From a virus, in IMG/VR virus record IMGVR_UViG_3300023178_000139, positions 1-35,845 of that record: a stretch of DNA of 35,845 nucleotides; one strand, given 5' to 3'. Both the position numbers and the translations under genes were made by a program. Below the pieces are notes generated by a model that ran no database searches, had not been told where the DNA came from, and saw nothing but the letters and a program-made list of their open reading frames with translations. This document shows positions 25,401 to 32,374 of this stretch, one piece after another. Numbering within the stretch: position 1 is the first letter of the stretch; each line of letters opens with the position of its first letter.

Positions 25401-25886
25401 TGTAATAACTGTTTCTGAGAAAATGTTTACAAAATATATTACAACGCTTAGCTTTACATCACTTGTTGCTGGAGAATAATTGTTTATTTCATTCCCGTCA
25501 ATTGCTGAGTTATCAACATTAGTTAGAACTACAGAAACTTCATTATCGTTTGATACATAAGCATATCTGATAGTAACATAGTCTGGTAAAATAGAGTCTG
25601 GCACGACAAGTACGGCATAGGTATTTCTAGCATCTATATCTGCAACAGTAATTGCTACCGTTTCCGAAGTATTTGCTTGTATTGCTGGAATGTCTACAGA
25701 TACTGATTTTAAAACATTGTTATGAAATGAAGGCAATTCACTCCAAGGTTTTTTCCCGTCTCCTATTTTTAGCTGACCAACATCTACAGCAAAAGCCGGT
25801 TCACCTTCTTTTAATACTGGGTTGGACTGATGGAATGCAGATTGTTTGCCGCGCCTAAGCTGAATATGCTTATATTGTGAAGACAT
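22488..25886 (-). CDS. giant fibre protein: Mtd-N head, RCC1 propeller with inserts, Fn3 and LamG
   Basis: The 1132-residue protein starts with the shared head module (HIQLRRGKQSAF, EGEPAFAVDVGQLKIGDG). From about residue 175 to 785 at least six RCC1-type blades follow, with repeats such as SAGNHHSLGI, WGNNSFGQLG, AFGNNQYGQLG and SFGDNDRGQLG. Two related inserts interrupt the propeller (about 315-433 and 543-670). The second contains an NHGYMGG block typical of a cupredoxin-like fold. An Fn3 domain (about 790-905, LLVSWSHE) and a LamG/concanavalin domain (about 908-1132, YTIEFFFNP) end it. I use ATG 25886, coupled to the protease stop (TAATG) with GAGG upstream. It is probably a receptor-binding virion protein. 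Confidence 0.88.
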   Translation of the reverse strand: MSSQYKHIQLRRGKQSAFHQSNPVLKEGEPAFAVDVGQLKIGDGKKPWSELPSFHNNVLKSVSVDIPAIQANTSETVAITVADIDARNTYAVLVVPDSILPDYVTIRYAYVSNDNEVSVVLTNVDNSAIDGNEINNYSPATSDVKLSVVIYFVNIFSETVITTTTPDPVVDDVLSYGYNEFGQLSLSDNLDKLQPTLVFDNGKKWSTFELGNYHTLALDYDKILHSCGYNYYGQLGIESNGVGTNIKDLSEIQNTYFKNGEVFSSGYPIKQTWSRISAGSHHSLAIDSSGNLFSCGDGSYGALGLEDTNARDAFTIIGKDVYFVDLNRLTENGINSVDNRFTLNDININANFIANNGKYIVSGISPSNAISLVHNSTADIIAYSGGVLEQTINNQRYYSDYLLIDVSGDYNKASLTSLNGSYLNNGQDILYYKSLNGGWQEVSAGNHHSLGIKNNELYTWGNNSFGQLGDGDHRDVHVPQKITDKNDWVQVKAGNSHSLALDSNGDIYAFGNNQYGQLGIGSVNHADIPTKINFDFSQIQDVNFTYLPSGSYVDVQEYNHKQVYVLDYTQGKQYNPLERFVLSSGQYIIYNVPQSDPIAILNRGKTNTIKYNGDINGGCLNLVNTTADGTYNFYYGNVYIDVLGNFDKVSIYSYNHGYMGGKNLLFYEKPNYVIEDISAGANHSLIKTDTDQVLSFGRNHKGQLGTGDNLDRSVPFRLSESNIEKISTGANHSQLVDNQHYIWSFGDNDRGQLGLGDRVPRNLPSQMQSPIRWQNTFNGGDHSYSTVLSYFPNVPTNLNVENANTSNIVGNRQLLVSWSHETALQEAVTHYVIEYSIDNGVTWSVYSNNALSNNFNNQQPQVSNLSFILDGLNNSESYLVRIAGVNRVGKGQYTSTSQPISPEEATDGLFDSVILYSHFDNSLDDLSNNSYPYDTSFLTNIDSEGTRYLDGAFSECLRLYRYDSMRYDTSFNLDGEYTIEFFFNPRNRSEDINANPSGNPIITLNDSNSNQYLNIMYYGNDTTGYDLKIFKTDGTNLINIQDYNFNGFDHIALTRTSGIPDNPSSVELLQLYIDGNVVASGRDSSSYVIDSVLLGSGQYFHDFEIDELRLSSGIRYDNNFTPTTKPFGIGLS

Positions 25887-26806
25887 TAAAATACCTCGTC
25901 TATAGTCCATTTTACTTTTCGTGGAGGAAAGCCGTCAACATCGCTAAATGCCCACGCTCCATTTTGGTTTAACATACCGGCGGCATCTCTTTCCCTAATC
26001 CAGAAAGACCCTTCTGGCTGTCCAAAACGCTTTGGGCCACCATTAAATACTCCCCAGCTATTTTGTATTAAGAATAAAGTTTCGTTATATACTTCGTGGG
26101 AATCGTCCATCGCCGTCCATGCCATTGCGTGATTCCATGATCCAGATTTACGGGCTATACCATGTTTATCCCTGCGTGATGAAAATCCATAATTACTACA
26201 GACACTTAAAGCATACCCATTGGCAATGGCATCTCTAGCTTCTTCTACAGACTTAATCATACTAATGGTTTTAACTTGATGCCTTTTACCCTCTTTTACA
26301 ACTTCAGAAGGCACTCCTCTTCTTCCCCAACCAGCGCCAAGCATTCCGTCATATTTAGATAAATCTACAAAACCATAATCTTTTCTTACTAAAATTCCGC
26401 CATTTTGGTGGACGAATCTAGCAGCAACAGAGCATGACATACCTTGACCGCCATGACCTCTAGATCCATAAATAGCTTCTGTAGCACCTCTGGCAACAAA
26501 ATCTTCTCTATCCCCACCAATAATTTCATGGCTTCTGGTAACGTCTACGGCGTTGCGTGTAGAGTGACTGACACAATCCCCCGTAACCTGTCGTTCGTGA
26601 CCGCCAAACGTGGGATCATATTTCTGGACAGACTTATAGAGTAATGCCGTTTTACCTTTTCCGCTGCTGTATAAATCAGAAGCTGCCACACCAAACAAGG
26701 GGTGCGGCAGCTCACCAAGAAGTTTGTCCGTGTCTTCGGGGTCACACCATGAGCCTACAAAACCATCCTTGTAAGCATTAAGTAGATCTCTAGGTTTATT
26801 AAACAT
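25886..26806 (-). CDS. papain-fold cysteine peptidase
   Basis: The 306-residue protein has the papain (C1A-like) catalytic set: oxyanion Q73, nucleophile C78 in GDCVSHS, H226 in WNHAMAW and N249 in LIQNSWG. Size and order match the family; no signal peptide or propeptide is obvious. It may cut host envelope proteins during entry or lysis, or process virion proteins. Its neighbours favour an outward-facing role: the holin-like gene ends 4 bases before its start region and the large fibre follows with a TAATG overlap. The GGAG ribosome site is clear. Substrate unknown. Confidence 0.87.
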   Translation of the reverse strand: MFNKPRDLLNAYKDGFVGSWCDPEDTDKLLGELPHPLFGVAASDLYSSGKGKTALLYKSVQKYDPTFGGHERQVTGDCVSHSTRNAVDVTRSHEIIGGDREDFVARGATEAIYGSRGHGGQGMSCSVAARFVHQNGGILVRKDYGFVDLSKYDGMLGAGWGRRGVPSEVVKEGKRHQVKTISMIKSVEEARDAIANGYALSVCSNYGFSSRRDKHGIARKSGSWNHAMAWTAMDDSHEVYNETLFLIQNSWGVFNGGPKRFGQPEGSFWIRERDAAGMLNQNGAWAFSDVDGFPPRKVKWTIDEVF

Positions 26807-26810
26807 TTTT

Positions 26811-27035
26811 TTACTCCGGTACGTTATTTTTGGCCCACTTTACGATAGTATTAATAACAACTGCCGCGATTGGAACAAACATAACGCCCAGATTACCTAA
26901 ATCTAGGTCTGCTAAATTTTCGCCTAAATATGTTAAACCAGCAGCCAAAGCAACAAGTGCGGTGTTTTTACTGATTTCAAGAACGTCTGTAACATTCAAA
27001 CTAAAAGCCGGTGAATTATTGTCTGTATCAGCCAT
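26811..27035 (-). CDS. holin-like small membrane protein
   Basis: The 74-residue protein has two hydrophobic helices (about 23-38, NTALVALAAGLTYLG, and 50-66, VMFVPIAAVVINTIVKW). The loop between them is acidic (ENLADLDLGN) and the tail is short and basic (KWAKNN). That is the class II holin layout. The position before a peptidase gene supports a lysis role, but many small phage membrane proteins share this shape. AGAGG lies just before the ATG. If it is a holin it would set the time of membrane opening. Confidence 0.62.
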   Translation of the reverse strand: MADTDNNSPAFSLNVTDVLEISKNTALVALAAGLTYLGENLADLDLGNLGVMFVPIAAVVINTIVKWAKNNVPE

Positions 27036-27037
27036 TG

Positions 27038-27634
27038 TTATACCTCTTCTTGTAAACTGATTAAAAAGCCGCCATGCTCACTATCGGAAATCCTATACGG
27101 GTAGCCAATAAGCCTAACCGTTGTATTGTTTTGAAGTCTTGTGGTTTTGTTAAACCTTCTATTCATTTTTAAGCAAGAAAAGAATTCTGCTTGCACTTCT
27201 TCTCTTTCTTCTTCTGCGAAAAGATTAATCCAGTCAAAACCCTCTATACTACTTACTATGTCTTTGGTGTAATCTTGCATCATTGCGTTACACCAGACCA
27301 ATCTACCTTCTGCGTCTGTCTCAAACAAAGCAACGTTACTGTAATGTAAAGCGGCTTTTGTTCGTTGTATAATTACTTTTTGTCTTCCTTCTATTCTGCT
27401 ACAGGTGGCTCTCATGTCTATAATAGCATCTTTTATACTATTTCCACCATTTGTTTGTAATTCTTTTTCTATTAAAAGGCGTAGATCATCCACAGACTTG
27501 ATAAAAACATCGTGATTTTTAACGAGTTTTACAAGCGGTTTGACAAACCTCTTCCAGAGAAAAGTAAAGAATCCAATTACACTACCAATTGATCCAACGA
27601 TAATTGCTATTATTTCTGGATTGATTTCGGTCAC
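27038..27634 (-). CDS. membrane-anchored PAS-domain protein
   Basis: The 198-residue protein has one N-terminal membrane helix (about 6-26, IIAIIVGSIGSVIGFFTFLW) and a basic stop-transfer segment. A helical linker (about 45-90) follows, then a PAS domain with ALFETDAEGRLVWCN, DWINLFAEEER and GGFLISLQEEV. PAS folds sense redox, light, small ligands or mediate dimers. No kinase, cyclase or DNA-binding part is attached. I choose GTG 27634 (GGAG 8 bases upstream) over a GTG at 27673 that lies inside the hairpin. It precedes the holin-like gene by 2 bases, which hints at a role in lysis control (inference). Confidence 0.8.
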   Translation of the reverse strand: MTEINPEIIAIIVGSIGSVIGFFTFLWKRFVKPLVKLVKNHDVFIKSVDDLRLLIEKELQTNGGNSIKDAIIDMRATCSRIEGRQKVIIQRTKAALHYSNVALFETDAEGRLVWCNAMMQDYTKDIVSSIEGFDWINLFAEEEREEVQAEFFSCLKMNRRFNKTTRLQNNTTVRLIGYPYRISDSEHGGFLISLQEEV

Positions 27635-27664
27635 AGTGAGAATCTCCAAGTAGAAAGAAAGAGT

Positions 27665-27691
27665 GGAAAGCACCCACTAGGAGTGCTTTCC
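27665..27691 (-). terminator. hairpin after the 27714-28379 gene, probable terminator
   Basis: A perfect 9-base inverted repeat (GGAAAGCAC / GTGCTTTCC) with a 9-base interval forms a stem that can extend to 11 pairs with one bulge. It starts 23 bases after the upstream stop. The following minus-strand sequence is pyrimidine-rich (ACTCTTTCTTTCT) but not a pure U-run, so termination may be partial. It would separate the upstream structural-type gene from the PAS/holin/protease set and lower their expression. Confidence 0.65.
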
Positions 27692-27713
27692 GTAAGCTAG
27701 AATATATAATTAA

Positions 27714-28379
27714 TTATGCTTCGTAGCTATCTCTTGCTTTGTACTCGTCAGTTGTTGGCGCTGCCAATCCACCAAAATGATAGGTTAGTTCGCCCGGAAC
27801 TGCTCTGCTTGGAAGAATTTCCGTAGCAACTGCTGGAGTGCCATCTTCAGGATTCACAAATGTTGATGCAGCACCAGCATCTGTACCCTTTGTTCTACCC
27901 GGAACCATTGCTGTTGAAGGTCTGGCTAGAACATCAAAGGAAGCGTCATCTTCACCAAGCTGTACGCTTGAAACGGTCAGGTGAATTGGGCTTACACTTC
28001 TCAATCCAACCTCTGAGGCTGGCATGGCCACTACAGAACTTGCAGAATTATTAATTTTATTGTTTCCGTCAGCCGTACCAACTCCGCGAATCAAGAAATT
28101 TCTTTCTCCTTCTTGGGCGTTAGGATAAAAAGCAAAAGTGCCATTGTTTAGACCTTTGGCTTCGATTGCGCCGCGAAAATCTTTACTAGAGGGGAAATTT
28201 CTTTTTACTACTACTGAGCCGTATTCGTCACCGCCGTCAGCAACATCTACTAAGCTTCTATTGTTAGTCATTGGACTTCCAGCTGGAATATTCCCACCAT
28301 TTACAACTGTTCCACCATTATTTTCAGTGGTTGCTGAAGTTGATGCTCCATCTAAAACTTGAACTTGAACCGTAGCCAT
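27714..28379 (-). CDS. unknown protein, probably structural
   Basis: I do not recognise this 221-residue protein. It is rich in Ala, Gly, Ser, Thr and Val, lacks cysteine, and has no membrane segment. It begins MATVQVQVLDGAS. Such a composition fits a virion part. The start at 28379 has GGAG 6 bases upstream; the ATG at 28391 is less likely because it overlaps that site. A 70-base leader upstream and a hairpin right after the gene suggest a separately controlled, strongly made product, which is inference. Confidence 0.75.
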   Translation of the reverse strand: MATVQVQVLDGASTSATTENNGGTVVNGGNIPAGSPMTNNRSLVDVADGGDEYGSVVVKRNFPSSKDFRGAIEAKGLNNGTFAFYPNAQEGERNFLIRGVGTADGNNKINNSASSVVAMPASEVGLRSVSPIHLTVSSVQLGEDDASFDVLARPSTAMVPGRTKGTDAGAASTFVNPEDGTPAVATEILPSRAVPGELTYHFGGLAAPTTDEYKARDSYEA

Positions 28380-28449
28380 AATAATCTCCATTTTTTGGAA
28401 CTAAATCATTTCCTTGTCCTTTAATAATCCTCTCCTAGCATAATATACA

Positions 28450-28929
28450 CTATTCAGATTCTTTTTTGATTTTGTGGTAGATTTTTTTTAGCTTTTTTCT
28501 GACTGTTTCACGGCTATAAGATCTACTTTCTGACATTTCCTGAATAGTTTTGTTCATATATTTATCTATAAGTAGCTGCTTATCCTCGTCGCTGTCTAGT
28601 ATGTCTACCAATTCTATTAGAATGTTGTCATTAGATTTTGAAGGTATATTTTCATGTAATATTTTTTTGACGAATTTACCCTTGTTTTCAAACTTGATAG
28701 ATTTCAAGCACTCAATCAAAACACCCTTGTACAAATATGTGGTAAACTTTGTGTTTTTTGACGGGTTGTAGTTAACCAAAGACTTCCACAGCGCGTTTAT
28801 TTTACATGTGTAGATTGTGTCTTGGTCCAATTGCCTCGAAAAGCTTTGACACGCCTTGTTCATTATTTTAACAACGTCTTGGTCTTTTAAAGCTTTTTCA
28901 ATTCTCTGATTTATGTTCATGGTTTTCAT
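28450..28929 (-). CDS. RNA polymerase sigma factor, gp55-like
   Basis: The 159-residue protein has a region-2 block (YNPSKNTKFTTYLYKGVLIE, about residues 54-73) that matches the FDPSKG..F.TYLY..I pattern of sigma-70 region 2. It also has a C-terminal HTH (LLIDKYMNKTIQEMSES, about 118-134, then YSRETVRKKLKKIYHKIK) like region 4. Length and layout resemble the late sigma factors of T4-type phages. It would direct host RNA polymerase to phage late promoters. A TTG at 28935 is an alternative start with tighter ribosome spacing. It sits just upstream of the virion and lysis genes, which would be its natural targets. Confidence 0.82.
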   Translation of the reverse strand: MKTMNINQRIEKALKDQDVVKIMNKACQSFSRQLDQDTIYTCKINALWKSLVNYNPSKNTKFTTYLYKGVLIECLKSIKFENKGKFVKKILHENIPSKSNDNILIELVDILDSDEDKQLLIDKYMNKTIQEMSESRSYSRETVRKKLKKIYHKIKKESE

Positions 28930-29359
28930 TTTCAAAATTCTCCTTTATCAAAGTGTTTTCTATCAATCTACGAACATTTTTAAACTCAAACATCCTTCCA
29001 ATTCCTATAAAAAATCTATATCTACTCATTATATTCATAAGCTCTACGCCTTGTATGGTATCAAGGCTATCTTTAATATCTTGAGTTATGTCAAAATTTG
29101 TATGACCAATCCAGCAATCAAAATTTTGTATAATGTTGGCTTCTTCTATTAATTTGCTAGTTATCGGTATCATGAATGCTTCTGAAGAAGAATCTTCTTC
29201 GTCTTTATCATCAACAATATCGCTGTCGTATTCTTCTACATCCTCAACGTGTAGCTTGTGTTTGCTTAATAGATTTAACAAGAAGTTAGACGACAACTGT
29301 TCTTCTAGTAACGTTTCGTACTTTTGCCAGCCTATTTTCTTCTTAAATTTTTGACTCAT
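28898..29359 (-). CDS. conserved phage hypothetical next to the sigma factor
   Basis: The 153-residue protein begins with a basic helix (MSQKFKKKIGWQKYETLLEE), followed by an acidic stretch (DSDIVDDKDEEDSSSE, about 45-60). It then has a block I recall in T4-like phages beside gp55-like genes: WIGHTNFDIT, GVELMNIMSRYRFFIGIGRMFE. The function is unknown to me. It overlaps the sigma gene start by 32 bases and the upstream gene by 17. Confidence 0.78.
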   Translation of the reverse strand: MSQKFKKKIGWQKYETLLEEQLSSNFLLNLLSKHKLHVEDVEEYDSDIVDDKDEEDSSSEAFMIPITSKLIEEANIIQNFDCWIGHTNFDITQDIKDSLDTIQGVELMNIMSRYRFFIGIGRMFEFKNVRRLIENTLIKENFENENHEHKSEN

Positions 29360-29708
29360 ATTTCATTAGATCCGAAGGTTTAATGCACGGGGATTGTATT
29401 TCTCCAACTTTTTGGCCAGAGTTATCAATAAACGTAATGATGTTAGTTACTTTTTCAAAAGCTTCGCCTTCACCATCTCTCTGAAAAAAAGTTTTTATTA
29501 TGTCTAACGCCTCGCTCTTTGAATCTTTTGCCCCAAAAAGCTGAACTAATGAGCATAAAGACAATATACTATCATCACTATAATCTTTGATATATACGTT
29601 TAATGTTGGTTGTATTTCATGCATATCGCTGATTGTTAATGTTATTTGCGCAGAAATACTTGTGTTTTCATCAGCTTGCTTGTTCTTTCTTTTGAATAAA
29701 TTGAACAT
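29343..29708 (-). CDS. hypothetical protein
   Basis: I do not recognise this 121-residue protein. It opens with a basic amphipathic N-terminus (MFNLFKRKNKQ) and continues with beta strands (SAQITLTISDM) and a helix (KSEALDIIKTFF). Its start lies 38 bases inside the glycosyltransferase gene and its stop 17 bases inside the next, so it is probably co-translated with both. Confidence 0.72.
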   Translation of the reverse strand: MFNLFKRKNKQADENTSISAQITLTISDMHEIQPTLNVYIKDYSDDSILSLCSLVQLFGAKDSKSEALDIIKTFFQRDGEGEAFEKVTNIITFIDNSGQKVGEIQSPCIKPSDLMKYESKI

Positions 29709-30771
29709 GTGTTTGAATCTTTCTGCTAGTGTTATTCCAGTTGAAGCTTTGAGCCGTTCTGACTCCCTGTTCGTTAATTGTAAGGTTTCCAGACTGTTTT
29801 TTCAAGTGAATAGTTTTCATTGCTTCTGAGAACTGATCTATGTTCTTTTGTGTTATCGAACTCCATTGACCAAATCCTTTAAAAAATTTACCATCAACAG
29901 CAATTTCTAGTTCTGGAGTATCTATTAAAATAGAATTATCTTTATTGCAGTACTCTGTATGTGCAGAATTATTAGTAGTAATAACCTTCTTCCCACAAGC
30001 AAGTACTTCTAGCAGCTCTAGGTTCCACCCTTCTGCCCTTGAGGGAAAGATGCCACAATCTATTTGACTCATAATATTATACACTTCTTGAGATGTATTC
30101 ACCCTTGGTATAAACTTTATTTTATCGCCCAGTTTTGTTTGTTTATAAACGTCTTGCCACTTTAACTGTTCATTCTCTGTAAGGAATGGATTTTCACACA
30201 TCATCCATAATTCAACATCATCTTCTGGTGTAAACGCTTTATTAAACATTTGCGGTATAACGTCGTGTCCTTTTCTAACCTCCCATTTTCCACAATTAAA
30301 GAACACTGTATTTTTATTTTTACTTGATTCTGATTTTTGAAATATATCAGTATTTACTCCAAGTGGCACAACGAGAATATTTTCTGGATTCAATTTTAAC
30401 TCTTTTTCGCATATACTTTTTGCCCAACCTGAAGAAACAAATATAAAGTCTAAACTGTTTAGATGATGTTTTTCGTGTTCGGTGAAAACATCTAATTCAA
30501 AGAATGGAAATCCTATTCTTGGACCTTTTCCTACAAATTGCGCCATATCGTGCTGATGCCATATTCTTATGCATGGTGCTGAAAAATCTGGCATATAAGA
30601 ATTCATTATACATTGTTTAATTATGTCGGCGTCCTCTTGACTATCAAGATCTATAGGCCCGATGGGGAATAAAGAAACGTCATACAAACTTGATAAAGTT
30701 TTTACTATGTTTAGACCTGATATTCCATATCCTAGCTTATTAATTGGTGATATTATGTTTATTGCGTTCAT
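29671..30771 (-). CDS. GT-B glycosyltransferase (GT4-like)
   Basis: The 366-residue protein has a GT-B layout: an N-terminal INKLGYGISGLNIVK turn, HQHDMAQF, then VVPLGVNTDIF at the domain link. The donor-binding region is FPSRAEGWNLELLEVLACG, with the E-x7-E arrangement typical of retaining GT4 enzymes. It uses a nucleotide sugar; donor and acceptor are unknown. It is coupled by ATGA to the DUF5672-like gene, so the two probably act in one glycan or base-modification pathway. The 3-prime end overlaps the next gene by 38 bases. Confidence 0.9.
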   Translation of the reverse strand: MNAINIISPINKLGYGISGLNIVKTLSSLYDVSLFPIGPIDLDSQEDADIIKQCIMNSYMPDFSAPCIRIWHQHDMAQFVGKGPRIGFPFFELDVFTEHEKHHLNSLDFIFVSSGWAKSICEKELKLNPENILVVPLGVNTDIFQKSESSKNKNTVFFNCGKWEVRKGHDVIPQMFNKAFTPEDDVELWMMCENPFLTENEQLKWQDVYKQTKLGDKIKFIPRVNTSQEVYNIMSQIDCGIFPSRAEGWNLELLEVLACGKKVITTNNSAHTEYCNKDNSILIDTPELEIAVDGKFFKGFGQWSSITQKNIDQFSEAMKTIHLKKQSGNLTINEQGVRTAQSFNWNNTSRKIQTHVQFIQKKEQAS

Positions 30772-31445
30772 TTGATTAACTCCATTGCCGCTCTGTTAAA
30801 GTTACCGTGAAAACCAAAAGAATTATAAGAGTTTATATCTTCTGAATTAAACATCGGCGTAAATTTTGGGTGGCTATACTCTATAGAAAACTTGTATGCT
30901 AATTCGGCAGTTGGAAATGCTATTCCATTTTCTTCTAATTCTTGTCGTTTATTGACACATAAAAACCAGTCTTCTGGCACAACGTGTCCATGTATAAAAT
31001 GAAAAGGAGTTAGACCAGCCCTTAAATGGGCATCGCTAAAATATTTAATCTTAGAGGATGTTTCTAGAAATTTTTTACTTCTCAATGAAAATCCACCATT
31101 ACCAACAGCAAATCCATAACTGGGCCAAGGAGCGCCTATGTAATCATAGTTTAAAAAATCCTCAGACCACATACTTGTATTGATAACAAAGCCGTCAGGT
31201 TGAACTACTAGGCAATAGTCAGTTGATACAAAGTCTGTTAAACTTTCTACACAGAAGCGTGAATGCATAGCGGTATCTAGGAGACCAATGTTTTTCGTTT
31301 CAAATTCTTTGTCGTCTTCGCATGATAATAGAATAACTTTTTCAAAATCTATAAGACTTGTGCAATGTCTAAGAACTTTTTTGTTCTGCTCTATATCTTG
31401 GGGTCTTCCAGCTATTGCTATAAGCGTTATATTTTCTAATTTCAT
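30768..31445 (-). CDS. DUF5672-like glycosyltransferase
   Basis: The 225-residue protein carries DYIGAPWPSYGFAVGNGGFS, preceded by VVQPDGFVIN and followed by HVVPEDWFLC, which is the DUF5672 pattern. This family is related to GT-A glycosyltransferases and is frequent in capsule and viral loci. It would transfer a sugar next to the GT-B partner. AGGAG lies 7 bases upstream of the ATG, inside the end of the preceding gene. Acceptor unknown. Confidence 0.87.
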   Translation of the reverse strand: MKLENITLIAIAGRPQDIEQNKKVLRHCTSLIDFEKVILLSCEDDKEFETKNIGLLDTAMHSRFCVESLTDFVSTDYCLVVQPDGFVINTSMWSEDFLNYDYIGAPWPSYGFAVGNGGFSLRSKKFLETSSKIKYFSDAHLRAGLTPFHFIHGHVVPEDWFLCVNKRQELEENGIAFPTAELAYKFSIEYSHPKFTPMFNSEDINSYNSFGFHGNFNRAAMELIK

Positions 31446-31446
31446 T

Positions 31447-31959
31447 TCATTCTCCTATAAAAAACCATCTTTTTAGATCTTTTATGTTTTGTCTTCTGTT
31501 TATGCTTTCTAAGTAAGACAACAATTCTTCCATGCTGCTGAATATTTGTTCGTGCGGTATCATAAAAAACAACCAGTTCGGTGCTTGGTGCTTTCCTTGT
31601 TTGCACCATACTAGTATCGGTTTTTTTTGCCTATTAGCTGTAACAATTTCTTCATAAGATCCGCACATATGTACATTCATGTCAATTTGTGCAATCACAA
31701 AGTCTGAAACATCTACGCATCTTAAATCAGCATTTCTGATATGTCCAAATTTATTTCTAATTTTTTCAAATTGGCCAGTTTCTTTATAGTGTTCGATTTG
31801 CTGCCTAGTGTTAACGTCTTCCTTGGCGCTCTCTATTGGCTTTTTGCATGGATCAAGAACTTTAATATTCATTTCTTTTAATTTTGGAGTGATAAAGTCT
31901 CTCCATCCAGCGCCGCCATCTGGCACTCTATCCATAGCGCCGATAAGATACGTTCTCAT
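31447..31959 (-). CDS. nucleoside 2-deoxyribosyltransferase-like protein
   Basis: The 170-residue protein (start ATG 31959, with AGGA 12 bases upstream) has the layout of the nucleoside deoxyribosyltransferase/DUF4406 family: MRTYLIGAMD, a WRDFITPKL helix, RNADLRCVDVSDFVIAQID, then GSYEEIVTA with the likely catalytic glutamate and KPILVWC. These enzymes swap or hydrolyse bases on deoxynucleosides or their monophosphates. A 24-base-longer start at 31983 overlaps the deaminase gene. With the adjoining deaminase it suggests base salvage or production of an unusual base; that is inference. Confidence 0.82.
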   Translation of the reverse strand: MRTYLIGAMDRVPDGGAGWRDFITPKLKEMNIKVLDPCKKPIESAKEDVNTRQQIEHYKETGQFEKIRNKFGHIRNADLRCVDVSDFVIAQIDMNVHMCGSYEEIVTANRQKKPILVWCKQGKHQAPNWLFFMIPHEQIFSSMEELLSYLESINRRQNIKDLKRWFFIGE

Positions 31960-31960
31960 G

Positions 31961-32374
31961 TTACTTAAATTTCCTGAAACCATAATCAGTACTCCAGTAA
32001 ACCTTATTAAAATTCAAAGCATTTAATATATGACTACATCTTTTGCATGGCTTGCTGTTTCTTAGCTGCCCATTTTTATTAAGTCTTATTATGACAAGAG
32101 ATATGGAATCATCTGCGTGTGATCCAGTTATAAGCTTAGATATTAAATCAGTTTCTGCGTGAAGATATGGATAATGCAATTTAATTCCAAAATGTTTTGC
32201 TATTCTGAAAGCTCTTGCATTAGTTTTTTCTGGATTATTTTGACCTATAGCTATAAGCTTACTTTTCTTGAAAGCAAAAGCGAAGTGAAAAAATTTATTT
32301 TTTGAAATCCTACTTCTCTTTGCTTTTTCTAACATAGAATTAGCTATGACTATAGACTGTTTCTGTATTTTCAT
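31961..32374 (-). CDS. zinc-dependent cytidine-deaminase-fold protein
   Basis: The 137-residue protein has the deaminase zinc signature H72-A-E74 and P109-C110-x2-C113. Spacing matches the cytidine/deoxycytidylate deaminase superfamily. The window holds a separate, more typical dCMP deaminase, so this one probably has another substrate (free base, nucleoside or modified pyrimidine). Its stop lies one base from the deoxyribosyltransferase-like start and its own start overlaps the upstream gene as ATGA. Confidence 0.85.
   Translation of the reverse strand: MKIQKQSIVIANSMLEKAKRSRISKNKFFHFAFAFKKSKLIAIGQNNPEKTNARAFRIAKHFGIKLHYPYLHAETDLISKLITGSHADDSISLVIIRLNKNGQLRNSKPCKRCSHILNALNFNKVYWSTDYGFRKFK

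Noticed and set aside
20528-25886. Diversity-generating retroelement linked to the Mtd-N-like fibres
   Set aside because: The head module recalls the Mtd tropism determinant, but no reverse transcriptase gene and no template/variable repeat pair is visible in the window.
27635-27673. GTG start at 27673 for the PAS protein
   Set aside because: It lies within the stem of the hairpin; GTG 27634 has GGAG at good distance and keeps the membrane helix at the N-terminus.
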